Of a stretch of DNA of 64,000 nucleotides, positions 48,510 through 58,700 are shown piece by piece. A program made the position numbers and the translations under genes. Under the pieces are notes generated by a model. It did no database searches. It saw only the letters and a program-made list of their open reading frames with translations, and was not told where the DNA came from. The stretch's first letter is position 1; the number at the start of each line of letters is the position of its first letter. This DNA comes from Variovorax sp. J22G73 (lineage in GTDB: Bacteria > Pseudomonadota > Gammaproteobacteria > Burkholderiales > Burkholderiaceae_C), in the NCBI RefSeq assembly GCF_030317035.1, contig NZ_JASZYK010000010.1:217578-281577 (forward strand), given 5' to 3'.

Positions 48510-50714
48510 ATGGCCTCGCTCAGCCTCCCGCGCTTCACTCGCGCGGAGCTTCTCTTTTCCGCCAAGAGCTTCGCCGCCGCCATGCTCGCGATGTACCTCG
48601 CCAGCCGCGCCGGCCTGCCGCGCCCGTTCTGGGCGCTCATGACCACCTACGTCGTCGCCCATCCGCTGGCCGGCGCGGTGCGCTCCAAGGCGCTGTACCG
48701 CTTCTGCGGCACGCTCATCGGCAGCACCGCCACCGTGCTGCTGGTGCCCGCGCTGTCGAACGCGCCCGAGCTGCTCACGCTGGTGCTCGCGCTGTGGGTC
48801 GGGCTGTGCCTGTGCATCTCGCTGTTCGACCGCACGCCGCGCTCCTATGTGTTCATGCTCGCGGGCTACACGGCGGCGCTGATCGGTTTTCCGTCGGTGC
48901 AGACGCCGCTCGTGCTGTTCGACACCGCCGTGGCGCGGGTGGAAGAAATCGGCCTGGGCATCTTCTGCGCCACGCTGGTCCACAGCCTGGTGCTGCCCGC
49001 GGGGCTCGCGCCGACCGTGCTCGGCCTGCTCGACCGCACGCTGGTGGATGCGCGCAAGTGGCTCGGCGACCTGCTGCAGCCCGCCGGCCGCGATGACGCA
49101 GGCGGCCGTACCAAGGCCGACCCCAAGCGGCTCGACGACGACCGCCGCCGCCTGGCCGGCGACATCACGCAGCTGCGCCTTCTTTCCACCCACGTGCCCT
49201 TCGACACCACGCACCTGCGCTGGACCGCCGGCGCCATCCGCGCCATGCAGGACCGCGTGGCCGCGCTCACGCCCGCGCTGTCGGCCGTCGAAGACAGGCT
49301 GCAGGCGCTGGAGCAGGCCGAAGGCCGGCTGGCGCCCGACGTGGCCGCCGTGCTCGCGCAGGCCGCGCAATGGCTGCACGACGAAGCCGAGCCCACCGCC
49401 GACGCTGCCGCGCGCGGCCAGCGGCTGCAAGCGCTGCGCCGCGCCATCGACGGGCTCAGCACCCCACCTGCAGCCGCCGACGCACAACCTACCCCCTGGG
49501 GCCGCGCCCTGCGCATCGGCCTGGCCGGCCGGCTCGAGGAACTGATCGACGGCTGGACCGCCTGCGGCCAGTTGCGCCTGGACATCGACGAAGGCCTGAA
49601 GGGCGCCGCGCCGCTGCGCCGCACCGCCGCGCTCGGCGCGCGCGTGCTGCACCGCGACTACGGCATGGCGCTGCTGTCGGCGCTGGCCGCGGTCATCGCC
49701 ATCTGCCTGTGCGGCGCGTTCTGGATCGTCACCGGCTGGCCCATGGGCTCGGCCGCCACCATGATGGCCGCGGTGTTCTGCTGCTTCTTCGCCACCATGG
49801 ACGACCCGGTGCCGGCCATTCACGGTTTCCTGAAGTGGACGCTGTGGTCGGTGCCCATTTCCGCGGTCTACGTGCTGGTGCTCATGCCCACCGTGCAGGA
49901 CTTCGGCATGCTGGTGGCTATCTGCGCGCCGCTGTTCCTGCTGCTGGGCCTGTACCTGCCGCGCCCGACGCACTTCATGCCGGCGATGGCGCTGGTCTTC
50001 GGCGTGGCCGGCACGCTGGCATTGCACGACACGGCCAGCTCCGACCTGGTGAGCTTCATCAACAGCATGATCGGCCAGATCGTCGGGGTGGTGGTCGCGG
50101 CGCGCGTCACCCGCCTGGTGCGCTCGGTGGGCGCCGACTGGAGCGCGCGGCGCATCCAGCGCGCCACCTGGCGCGAGCTGGGCGACATGGCCGCTTCGTC
50201 GCACCCGCAGTACGCGCAGAGCGACGCCTATGCCGTGCGCATGCTCGACCGCATCGGCCTGCTCGCGCCGCGCATCGCGCAGGCCGGCGGCACGGTCGAA
50301 GGCGTGGCCGCGAACGACGCGCTGCGCGACCTGCGCATGGGCGCCGACATCGTGGTGCTGCAACGCGTGCGCGCGCAGCTGCCCCTGGCCACCTCGGCCG
50401 CGCTGCTCGACAGCATCGCGCGCTTCTTCCGCCAGCGCGGCGAAGGGCGCATGAACCCGCGTCCGCCGGGGCTGCTGCCGCAGATCGACGAGGCGCTGAG
50501 CGCGGTGCTCGAAACGAGTGAAACAAGTGAAGCGCGCGAGGCCCGCGACGGCGCAGCTTCATCCGCGTCAGCGTCATCTGCTCCAGCTTCTTCTTCCGCT
50601 TCCTCCGCTGCGTCCCGCTCGGCCATCACCGCCCTGGTCGGCCTGCGCCGCAACCTCTTCCCCGAAGCGCCGCCGATGCTGGCGCGCGCCCCTGTTCAAG
50701 GAGCTTCCGCATGA
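48510..50714 (+). CDS. FUSC-family inner-membrane transporter (fusaric-acid-resistance type)
   Basis: The 734-residue protein has two membrane blocks of about six helices each (residues about 15-170 and 385-530), separated by a long cytosolic helical region and followed by another. This is the architecture of AaeB/FusC/YccS-like proteins. N-terminal AELLFSAKSFAAAMLAMYLASRAGLPRPFWA and the central GFWIVTGWP-like segment FWIVTGWPMGSAATMMAAVF are typical. Members work with a DUF1656 protein, a periplasmic adaptor and an outer-membrane channel to export aromatic carboxylic acids. All three follow in order here. Confidence 0.92.
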   Translation: MASLSLPRFTRAELLFSAKSFAAAMLAMYLASRAGLPRPFWALMTTYVVAHPLAGAVRSKALYRFCGTLIGSTATVLLVPALSNAPELLTLVLALWVGLCLCISLFDRTPRSYVFMLAGYTAALIGFPSVQTPLVLFDTAVARVEEIGLGIFCATLVHSLVLPAGLAPTVLGLLDRTLVDARKWLGDLLQPAGRDDAGGRTKADPKRLDDDRRRLAGDITQLRLLSTHVPFDTTHLRWTAGAIRAMQDRVAALTPALSAVEDRLQALEQAEGRLAPDVAAVLAQAAQWLHDEAEPTADAAARGQRLQALRRAIDGLSTPPAAADAQPTPWGRALRIGLAGRLEELIDGWTACGQLRLDIDEGLKGAAPLRRTAALGARVLHRDYGMALLSALAAVIAICLCGAFWIVTGWPMGSAATMMAAVFCCFFATMDDPVPAIHGFLKWTLWSVPISAVYVLVLMPTVQDFGMLVAICAPLFLLLGLYLPRPTHFMPAMALVFGVAGTLALHDTASSDLVSFINSMIGQIVGVVVAARVTRLVRSVGADWSARRIQRATWRELGDMAASSHPQYAQSDAYAVRMLDRIGLLAPRIAQAGGTVEGVAANDALRDLRMGADIVVLQRVRAQLPLATSAALLDSIARFFRQRGEGRMNPRPPGLLPQIDEALSAVLETSETSEAREARDGAASSASASSAPASSSASSAASRSAITALVGLRRNLFPEAPPMLARAPVQGASA

Positions 50715-50917
50715 TCGGCGAAGCCAGTTTCTACGGCCTGTACCTGCCCTGGATCATGGTGCTGGCCCTCGGCGCGTTCGTGGCCCTGTGGGCCGTGCGC
50801 CGCCTGCTCGCAGCCACCGGCGCGTACCGCTGGGTGTGGCACCCGGCCCTGTTCGACATGGCGCTGTACCTGCTGCTGCTCTACGCGCTGAGCCGGGTCA
50901 CCTCCTACCTTCAATGA
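50711..50917 (+). CDS. DUF1656 small membrane protein of the efflux operon
   Basis: The 68-residue protein has two hydrophobic helices (about 9-30 and 47-65) and the DUF1656 pattern IGEASFYGLYLPWIMVLALGAF and LFDMALYLLLLYALSRV. This family is nearly always encoded between an FUSC and an HlyD gene and resembles AaeX. Its ATG overlaps the FUSC stop and its stop overlaps a possible upstream HlyD start, giving continuous translational coupling. Confidence 0.92.
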   Translation: MIGEASFYGLYLPWIMVLALGAFVALWAVRRLLAATGAYRWVWHPALFDMALYLLLLYALSRVTSYLQ

Positions 50918-50931
50918 ATCGCGAGAGTCCC

Positions 50932-51876
50932 ATGAAAGCCAGTTTTTCCTCCAACAACCCCTGGGCACCGCGCCTGGGCCGCGTGCTCCTGACCGTGGCC
51001 GTGGTGGCCGCCGCCGTGTGGGCGGGCTTTCGCCTGTGGGACCACTACGAGCTCGCGCCGTGGACGCGCGACGGCCGCGTGCGCGCCAACGTCGTGCAGA
51101 TCGCGCCCGACGTGTCGGGCCTGGTCACTTCCGTGCCCATTCGCGACAACCAGTCGGTGGCCGCCGGCACGCTGCTGTTCGAGGTGGACCGCGCGCGCTA
51201 CGACCTGGCCGTGCGCCAGGCGCAGGCCGCCCTGTCGGCGCAGCGCGCCATGAGCGCCCAGGTGCAGCGCGAGAACCAGCGCAACGTGGGTCTGAGCGAC
51301 CTCATCTCCAAGGAGTCGCGCGAGCAGACCCGTTCGCGCGTCGAGCAGATGCAGGCCGCCGTGGCGCAGGCCGAAGTGGCGCTGGACTCGGCCCGCCTCA
51401 ACCTGCAGCGCGCCGAAGTGCGCGCGCCCACCGACGGCCTGGTCACCAACCTCGACCTGCGCCAGGGCAGCTACGCCGCCGCGGGCCGCCCGGTGCTGGC
51501 GCTGGTCGATGCGCAGTCGTTCTACGTCGAGGGCTACTTCGAGGAAACCAAGCTGCCGCGCATTCACCTCGGCGACCGCGTGCGCGTGACGCCCATGGGC
51601 GGCGGCGCGGTGCTCGAAGGCGCGGTCGACAGCGTGGCCGCCGGCATTGCCGACCACGACCGCTCCACCAGCGCCAACCTGCTGCCCAGCGTGAACCCGA
51701 CCTTCAACTGGGTGCGCCTGGCGCAGCGCATTCCGGTGCGCATCAAGCTCGACCCGTTGCCGCAAGGCGCGCGCCTGGTCTCCGGCCAGACCGTGACGGT
51801 GCAGGTGCTGGACAACAAGACGGCACAGAGCAAGACCGCTGCCGAGCCCGCCTCGGCGGCACCGAAGAAGGGATGA
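50932..51876 (+). CDS. HlyD-family periplasmic adaptor subunit
   Basis: The 314-residue membrane-fusion protein has one N-terminal anchor (about residues 18-36) and a lipoyl/barrel-sandwich half (VQIAPDVSGLVTSVPIRDNQSV). A long alpha-hairpin follows (residues about 85-145), then the second lipoyl half (VRAPTDGLVTNLDLRQG) and a beta-barrel. It bridges the FUSC transporter and the NodT outer-membrane protein. Either ATG at 50914 (overlapping the DUF1656 stop) or ATG at 50932 may be used; 50932 has a GAGAG site before it. Confidence 0.92.
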   Translation: MKASFSSNNPWAPRLGRVLLTVAVVAAAVWAGFRLWDHYELAPWTRDGRVRANVVQIAPDVSGLVTSVPIRDNQSVAAGTLLFEVDRARYDLAVRQAQAALSAQRAMSAQVQRENQRNVGLSDLISKESREQTRSRVEQMQAAVAQAEVALDSARLNLQRAEVRAPTDGLVTNLDLRQGSYAAAGRPVLALVDAQSFYVEGYFEETKLPRIHLGDRVRVTPMGGGAVLEGAVDSVAAGIADHDRSTSANLLPSVNPTFNWVRLAQRIPVRIKLDPLPQGARLVSGQTVTVQVLDNKTAQSKTAAEPASAAPKKG

Positions 51877-53426
51877 ACACCATGACCCCCCGCTTCGTCA
51901 CCCGCGGCATCTTCCGCATCGCGACGCTGGCCGCCGCGGCCGCGCTCGCGGCCTGCGCGGCGGTCGGCCCCGACTACAAGCAGCCGCCCGAAGCCCTGGC
52001 CAGCCAGAACGCCGCCGGCAAGCCCTTCGCGGGCGCCGCCGCGGGCTCGCCCGCCAGCGCCGCGCCGCTGCCCGCGCACTGGTGGCGCCTGTACCACGAC
52101 CCGCTGCTCGACCGCCTCGTGGCGCAGGCGCTGGCCCACAACACCGACCTGCGCCAGGCCGTGGCCAACCTGGAGCGCGAGCGCGCCATCGACGACGAAG
52201 TGGCCGGCGGCAAGTACCCCACCATCGGCGTGAGCGGCGGGCCGTCGTTCGGCCACCAGTCGGGCATCCAGCTGCTGCAGCGCGGCTACGAGCCGCCCAG
52301 CACCTTCAACTACGGCCTGGGCGCCTCGCTGTCGTACCAGGTCGACCTGTTCGGCCAGCTGCGCCGCGCCATCGAGGCCTCCGCCGCCAACACCGAGGCC
52401 GCCGAAGCCGCGCTCGACCTGGTGCGCGTGAACGTGGCCGCGGGCACCGCGCGTGCGTATGCCGAGGCCTGCTCCACCGGCCTGCGCCTGGAGATCGCGC
52501 AGAAGTCCGTCAGCCTGCAGAAAGACGCGGTGAACGTCACCGAGCGCCTGCAGAACGCCGGGCGCGCCGGCGCCATCGACGCGGGCCGCGCGCGTGCGCA
52601 GCTGCAGTCGCTCAATGCCGCGCTGCCGCCGCTGCAGGCCAGCCGGCAGGCCGCGCTGTACCGCCTGGCCACGCTCACCGGCGCGCTGCCGCAAGACTTT
52701 CCGCGCGAGGTGGCCGACTGCACCACGCCGCCGCGCGTGGCCGGCGTGCTGCCCGTGGGCGACGGCGCCGCGCTGCTGCGCCGCCGGCCCGACATCCGCC
52801 AGGCCGAGCGCACGCTGGCCGCGTCCACCGCGCGCATCGGCGTGGCCACGGCCGACCTGTACCCGCACGTGTCGATCGGCCTGTCGGCCATGTCGGCCAG
52901 CACCGCCTCCGACTTCGGCCACAAGGACAGCATGAGCTACAGCCTGGGCCCGCTGATCTCGTGGACCCTCCCGAACACCGGCGTGGTGCAGTCGCGCATC
53001 GCGCAGGCCGAGGCCGGCACGCGCGGCGCGCTGGCGAAGTTCGACGGCACCGTGCTCACCGCGCTGCGCGAGACCGAGACCGCGCTCGGCAACTACGCCC
53101 GCGAGCTCGACCGCCGCGCCGCGCTGGAAGCCTCGCGCGACCAGAGCGCCATCGTGGCGCGGCAGGCGCGCCAGCTCTACCAGAACGGGCGCACCAGCTA
53201 CCTCGAGTCGCTCGACGCCGAGCGCGCGCTGGCCGCGAGCGAGTCGTCGCTGGCCGCCAGCGAGGCGCAGCTGTCCGACGACCAGGTCATGCTTTTCATG
53301 GCACTGGGCGGGGGCTGGGAGCCGGACGATACGAACCTGGCGCAGGGTGGCGTGCACGACACTGCTCACAACGCCGTTCACGACGCCACCCACGACACCA
53401 CGCACCCCGCCACGATCAGGCAATGA
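51873..53426 (+). CDS. RND/NodT-type outer-membrane efflux lipoprotein
   Basis: The 517-residue TolC-like protein has a lipoprotein signal (AALAAC, Cys near residue 28) followed by two tandem OEP repeats that each supply periplasmic helices and beta strands. Motifs include WWRLYHDPLLDRLVAQALAHN, AYAEACSTGLRLEIA, LRRRPDIRQAERTLAA and YQNGRTSYLESLDAERAL. It forms the outer-membrane exit duct. It overlaps the HlyD gene (ATGA). The C-terminus carries an unusual His/Asp/Thr-rich tail of about 25 residues with repeated (V/T)HD units, not expected in this family. Confidence 0.92.
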   Translation: MNTMTPRFVTRGIFRIATLAAAAALAACAAVGPDYKQPPEALASQNAAGKPFAGAAAGSPASAAPLPAHWWRLYHDPLLDRLVAQALAHNTDLRQAVANLERERAIDDEVAGGKYPTIGVSGGPSFGHQSGIQLLQRGYEPPSTFNYGLGASLSYQVDLFGQLRRAIEASAANTEAAEAALDLVRVNVAAGTARAYAEACSTGLRLEIAQKSVSLQKDAVNVTERLQNAGRAGAIDAGRARAQLQSLNAALPPLQASRQAALYRLATLTGALPQDFPREVADCTTPPRVAGVLPVGDGAALLRRRPDIRQAERTLAASTARIGVATADLYPHVSIGLSAMSASTASDFGHKDSMSYSLGPLISWTLPNTGVVQSRIAQAEAGTRGALAKFDGTVLTALRETETALGNYARELDRRAALEASRDQSAIVARQARQLYQNGRTSYLESLDAERALAASESSLAASEAQLSDDQVMLFMALGGGWEPDDTNLAQGGVHDTAHNAVHDATHDTTHPATIRQ

Positions 53427-53433
53427 CCCGCCC

Positions 53434-54672
53434 ATGACCACCGCCGCAACCTCCGCGCTCCCGCCGCGCCTGCACGCGCCGCTGTGGCTGCTGGCGCTCG
53501 TCACCTTCAGCGGCACGCTGGCCATGCACGTCTTCGTGCCCGCGCTGCCCATCGCCGCGAAGAGCCTGGGCGCCGGCATGGGCGCCATGCAGATGACGGT
53601 GAGCCTCTACATCCTCGGCCTGGCGGTGGGCCAGCTGGTGTACGGGCCGCTGGCCGACCGCTACGGACGGCGCCCGGTGCTGCTGGTCGGGCTGGGCATC
53701 TACTGCGTGTCGGGGCTCGCCGCGGCTGTCGCGCCCGAGGTGCATTCGCTGATCGCGGCGCGGCTGTTCCAGGCCATCGGCGGGTGCGCCGGGCTGGTGC
53801 TGGGGCGCAGCATCGTGCGCGACACCGCGGGCCCGCAGGAGGCCACGCGCCGCCTCGCGCTGATGAACCTGATGGTCACCATCGGCCCCAGCCTGGCACC
53901 GCTGATCGGCGGCGCGCTGGCCACCACGCTGGGCTGGCGCTCCATCTTCTATGCGCTGTTCGGCCTGGGCGTGGTCGGGTTCCTGTTCACCTGGCGGCTG
54001 ATGCCCGAGACCGGTTCGCCCGGTGCCGCGGTCAACGCCAGGGATCTCGCGCGCAACTACAGGAAGCTGCTGGCCTCGCCGGCCTTTCTCGGCTTTTCGA
54101 TCGGCGGCGGCTGCGCCACCACGTCGATGTACGCCTTCATCGCGTCGGCGCCCTTCATCTTCGTGGACCAGCTGCACCGGCCCGCGCACGAGGCGGGCAT
54201 CTACCTGGCGATATTGGTGTCGGGCGTGTGGCTCGGCAGCTTCCTGACCAGCCACATGATCTCGCGCGTGCGCGTCGACCGGCTCATGGTGCGCTCCAAC
54301 GCGCTGAGCGTGGCCGCGGCCTTCGTGCTGCTGGGCGCGGCGCTCAGCCAGCACCTGTCGGTGCCGCTCATCGTCACCTGCATGTTCCTGTTCACGGTCG
54401 GCTGCGGCATGGCCTCGCCGGCCGCACTCACGCAGGCCATCAGCGTGAACCCGCAGGTCATCGGCTCGGCCTCGGGCCTGTACGGCTTCACGCAGATGGC
54501 CGTGGGCGCGCTGTGCACCGCGCTCGCGGGCATGGGCCACCGCAACCCGGCGCTGGCCTCGGCCATCGTGCTGGCGGGGGCGGGCATCGTGGCGCAGCTG
54601 TCGTTCGCGGTGGCGCTGCGTGCGCAGCGGCGCGCGGACGAGGCACGCCGGGTGGCGGCCGAGGCCGTGTAG
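53434..54672 (+). CDS. Bcr/CflA-family multidrug MFS exporter
   Basis: The 412-residue MFS protein has about 12 helices. Motif A is GPLADRYGRRPVLLVG near residue 70, and GRSIVRDTAGPQEATRRLALMN is typical of the Bcr/CflA drug-resistance group. The ATG at 53434 follows the NodT stop by 7 bases and gives the usual N-terminus; the earlier in-frame stretch overlaps the NodT tail. It forms a second export route in the same operon and might load the periplasm for the tripartite duct. Confidence 0.93.
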   Translation: MTTAATSALPPRLHAPLWLLALVTFSGTLAMHVFVPALPIAAKSLGAGMGAMQMTVSLYILGLAVGQLVYGPLADRYGRRPVLLVGLGIYCVSGLAAAVAPEVHSLIAARLFQAIGGCAGLVLGRSIVRDTAGPQEATRRLALMNLMVTIGPSLAPLIGGALATTLGWRSIFYALFGLGVVGFLFTWRLMPETGSPGAAVNARDLARNYRKLLASPAFLGFSIGGGCATTSMYAFIASAPFIFVDQLHRPAHEAGIYLAILVSGVWLGSFLTSHMISRVRVDRLMVRSNALSVAAAFVLLGAALSQHLSVPLIVTCMFLFTVGCGMASPAALTQAISVNPQVIGSASGLYGFTQMAVGALCTALAGMGHRNPALASAIVLAGAGIVAQLSFAVALRAQRRADEARRVAAEAV

Positions 54673-54695
54673 GCGCCGCGGCAAGCGCAGGTCGT

Positions 54696-55625
54696 TCAGC
54701 CCACCGGCGCGCGCCGGCCCTGGCCCTCTTCGGCCAGGAACTCCACCAGCTTCGGCAGCGACGCGTCCATCGGCCGGTTGGCGTGCAGCCGCATCACATA
54801 GCCCCATGAGCCCGGCATGCGCAGCGCCGGCGTCAGCGCCACCAGCCGGCCGCGGGCCAGTTCCTCGTCGATGAGCGGCGCGCGGCCCAGGGCGATGCCC
54901 ACGCCCGCCGCGGCCGCCGCCACCACGGTGCTCAGGCCGCTGAACACCAGCGGGTCGCGCCCGGCGCTGTCCGGCAGGCCCAGCCGGAGGCGCCAGGTGC
55001 GCCAGTCGGTCTCCGGGCTGTCGATGTGTTTTTCTTCCAGCCAGCGGTGCCGCGCAAGGGCCAGCGGGTCGTCGCGCTCGTGCGCTGGAATCAGCGCCGG
55101 GCTGCAGACCGGCACCACGGTCTCGGTGAACAGCGGAATGTCGCCGGCCTCCGCAAAGCGCGGGCCCAGGGCCTGCTTGTGCAGGAAGGCCAGGTCGAGG
55201 TCCTGCGCCTTCCACGCGGGGTCCTGGCTGGCATGCAGGAACAGCTGCACGTCGATGTCAGGGTGCATCTCCGCGAAGCGCCCGATGCGCGGCGCCAGCC
55301 ACAGTGCCGCGAGCGACGGGTTGGCCGACACGTTCAGGTGAACCCGCCGCTTGCCGCTGGCACCGGCCCGCGCATGGCGGCAGGCGCTGTCGAGCAGGGT
55401 CAAGGCCTGTCGCACCGACACCAGCAGCGCGGCGCCGGCCTCGGTGGTCTGCGCGCGGCGCACCGTGCCGCCGCGCAGCAGCAGGCTCACGCCCAGGTCG
55501 GCCTCCAGCGCGCGCAGCTGGTGGCTGACGGCGCTCTTGGTGACGTTGAGCTCGGCGGCGGCGCGGCTCAGGCTGCCGAGGCGGGCGACCGCTTCGAAGG
55601 CGCGCAGGGTGGCCAGGGGTGGCAT
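54696..55625 (-). CDS. LysR-family transcriptional regulator (GcvA-like)
   Basis: The 309-residue LysR protein has its helix-turn-helix at residues about 1-60 (PLATLRAFEAVARLGSLSRAAAELNVTKSAVSHQLRALE), an opening typical of the GcvA-type branch. Its effector domain contains VHLNVSANPSLAALWLAPRIGRF. The ATG at 55625 gives the standard start (in-frame GTG at 55631 is possible). It is divergent from the fused ABC exporter gene, with a gap of about 127 bases, and is convergent with the MFS gene. It probably regulates the ABC gene. Confidence 0.9.
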   Translation of the reverse strand: MPPLATLRAFEAVARLGSLSRAAAELNVTKSAVSHQLRALEADLGVSLLLRGGTVRRAQTTEAGAALLVSVRQALTLLDSACRHARAGASGKRRVHLNVSANPSLAALWLAPRIGRFAEMHPDIDVQLFLHASQDPAWKAQDLDLAFLHKQALGPRFAEAGDIPLFTETVVPVCSPALIPAHERDDPLALARHRWLEEKHIDSPETDWRTWRLRLGLPDSAGRDPLVFSGLSTVVAAAAAGVGIALGRAPLIDEELARGRLVALTPALRMPGSWGYVMRLHANRPMDASLPKLVEFLAEEGQGRRAPVG

Positions 55626-55752
55626 GGGCACAAGAAGATCGGCGACAACACGAAGAAGGGGTGCAATTTAGCTCAACCCACGAGTGAGTAACTATCGCTT
55701 TCGCCCGCATGCCGGATGCCCGACCATCGCCGCTTCCCAGGAAGCAACCGAC

Positions 55753-58700
55753 ATGTACTTCGACACCAGGCTATGGCAACTGACCGCGGGGCTGCGCATG
55801 CGCATGGCCGGCGGCATCTTTCTCGGGTTGCTGGCGCTGGCCGCCGGCATCGCCCGCTACGTGTTCCTCGGCCAGTTGCTGACGCGCGTGTTCGACGGTG
55901 CGCCCGCCACCGAGTGGCTCGCGCCGGCCGCCTGCGCCGGCGCCATGGTGCTGCTGCGCGCGCTGTTCGACCACCTGCGCACCGTGCAGGCCAACCGGTC
56001 GTCCGCCGACGTGCAGCAGGCGCTGCGCGCGCGGCTGTACGACCGCATCGTCGCGCTGGGGCCGGCCTGGTTCGCCAACCAGCGCACCGGCGGCGTGATG
56101 CTGACGGTGGTGGACGGCGTGGAGCAGCTGCAGACCTTCTTCGGCCAGTACCTGCCGCAGGTCGTCATCGCGGCGGCGGCGCCGTTCGCCATCTTCGCGG
56201 TCATCGCCTTCTGGGACGTGCCGACCGCGCTCGTGTTCCTGGTCGCGGCGCTGTTCGCGCTGTTCGGCCCGATGGCCGTGCACATGATCGACCGCCGCGC
56301 GAGCCTGGCGCGCACGCGCTCGCTGAACGCGTTCGGCGAGGAGTTTCTCGATGCCGTGCAGGGCCTGCCCACGCTCAAGTCGTACGGCCAGGGCAAGGCC
56401 TGGGGCGAGCGCCTGGCGGCCCGCGCGCGCAAGCTGTCGGACAGCACGTTCTGGGTGCTGTCGGTGAGCCTGCTGACGCGCGGCATCAGCGACCTGGGCG
56501 TGGCGCTGGGCGCGGCGCTGGCGCTGACCGTGGGCACCTGGCGCGTGGCGGCCGGCGACATGAGCGTGGAAGCGCTGCTCATCGTGCTGATGGCCGGCAC
56601 CGAGATCTTTCGGCCGCTGCGCGACCTGCGCTCCGTGCTGCACCGGGGCATGCTGGGGCAGTCCGCCGCGGCGAGCATCCATGCGCTGATGGACGCACGG
56701 CCGCTGACCGCCGCGCCCGATGTGCAGGCCACCGATGGCGCGCCGACGCGCCTGGCGCCGACCATCGAGTTCGACGCCGTGTCGTTCTCGTACTCGCCGC
56801 AGCGCCCCGCGCACCAGGGCCTGTCGCTGCGCATCGCGCCCGGCGAGCGCGTCGGCATCGTGGGCCCGAGCGGCGTGGGCAAGTCCACCATCGTGCGGCT
56901 GCTGCTGCGCGAGTGCGTGCCGCAGGCCGGCACCATCCGCGTGGGCGGGCACGACGTCAACCGGCTCGACACGCAGACGCTGCTGGGCCACATGGCGCTG
57001 GTCAGCCAGGACATCACGCTGTTCCACGGCACCATCGACGACAACCTGCGGCTGGGGCGGCCCGAGGCGACGCACGAGCAAGTGCGCGCCGCGGCCCGCG
57101 CGGCCAACATCGACGACTTCATCATGGCGCTGCCGCAGGGCTACGCCACGCCCATCGGCGAGCGCGGCCTGCAGCTGTCGGGCGGGCAGCGCCAGCGCGT
57201 GGCGATTGCCCGCGCGCTGCTGCGCGACGCGCCCATCCTGATCCTGGACGAAGCGCTGTCTTCGGTCGACACCGAGAACGAGGCGCTGATCCAGCAGGCG
57301 CTGGACCGCCTGATGGCCGGGCGCACCACGCTGATCCTGGCGCATCGGCTGGCCAGCGTCATCGGCGCGGACCGCTGCCTGGTGCTCGACCACGGGCGGG
57401 TGGTGGAGCAGGGGCCCCACGCCGAGCTCATGCGCCAGCGGGGCCTGTACTACCGGCTGATGCACGAGCAGGCGGTGAGCGCTGCAACGCCATTGGGCAC
57501 CGCGGCGCCTTCGCGTGCCACGGCGAAAGCCGCGTCGCCGCGTGTTGCCGGCGATGGCGACCGCAATGCAGACAGTGACGCAGACAGCGACAACGAAAGC
57601 GGCCAGGGCCCGGCCCTGCGCTCGCTGGACACCGATGCCGCCCAAGTCGGCTGGTCCGCCACGCTGGCCACGCTGCTGTCGGTGGTGCGGCCCTGGCGCG
57701 GCACGCTGGTCGCCACCATCCTGCTGGGCGTGGCACGCGTGGCGGCCTTCATCGGCGTGGGCGTGCTCAGCGCGCTGGTGGTGGCCGCCATCCGCGACGG
57801 CCGGGACACTTCGGCGCTGGTCGTCGGGCTGCTGGTCGCCGCGCCGCTGGCCGCGCTGTTCCACTGGCTCGAGTCCTGGCTGGCGCACGCCATGGCCTAC
57901 CAGCTGCTGGCCGACATGCGCGTCAAGCTCTACGACAAGCTGGAGCGGCTGGCGCCCGCATACCTGCTGCAGCGCCGCTCGGGCGACCTGGTCGCGCTGG
58001 CCACGCACGACGTGGAAATGGTCGAGTACTTCTACGCCCACACCATCGCCCCGGCCATCGTGTCGGTGCTGGTTCCGCTGTCGGTGCTCGGCTTTCTCGC
58101 GGCGTACAACGCGCCGGTGGCGCTGGCGCTGCTTCCGTTCCTGGCGTATGCGCTGCTGTCGCCCGTCCAGGGCCGGCGCAAGATCGACGCACTGGGCGAC
58201 CGCGCCCGCCACGCCCTGGGAGAAATGAGCGCCCACACCACCGACACCATCCAGGGCCTGGCCGACCTGACCGCCTTCCAGGCCACCGGCCGCCGCCGCG
58301 CGCAGTTTCTCGAGGTCGCCGACCGGTCGCGCGGCAAGCGGCTGGAACTGCTGCGCGACCTGTCGCGCCAGGGCGCCTGGTTCGAAGTCGCGATGGGGCT
58401 CGGCGGGCTGGCCGTCGCCGTGGTCGGCGCGCTGCAGGTGGCCGCCGGTGCGCTGCCCGCCGGCATGCTGCCGCTGCTGGTGCTGATCGCGCTGGCCACC
58501 TTCCTGCCGGTGTCCGAGATTTCGCAGGTCAGCCGCCAGCTGGCCGACACCATCGCCGCCACGCGCCGGCTGCATGTGGTCAACAACGAACCCGAGCCGG
58601 TCGAGGACGGCACGCTGTCGGTACCGCTGCCCTCGCAGGCAGGGTCGCAGGCGGGGGCGCAGGGGTTGTCGCTGGCCTTCGAACACGTCTGCTTCGCCTA

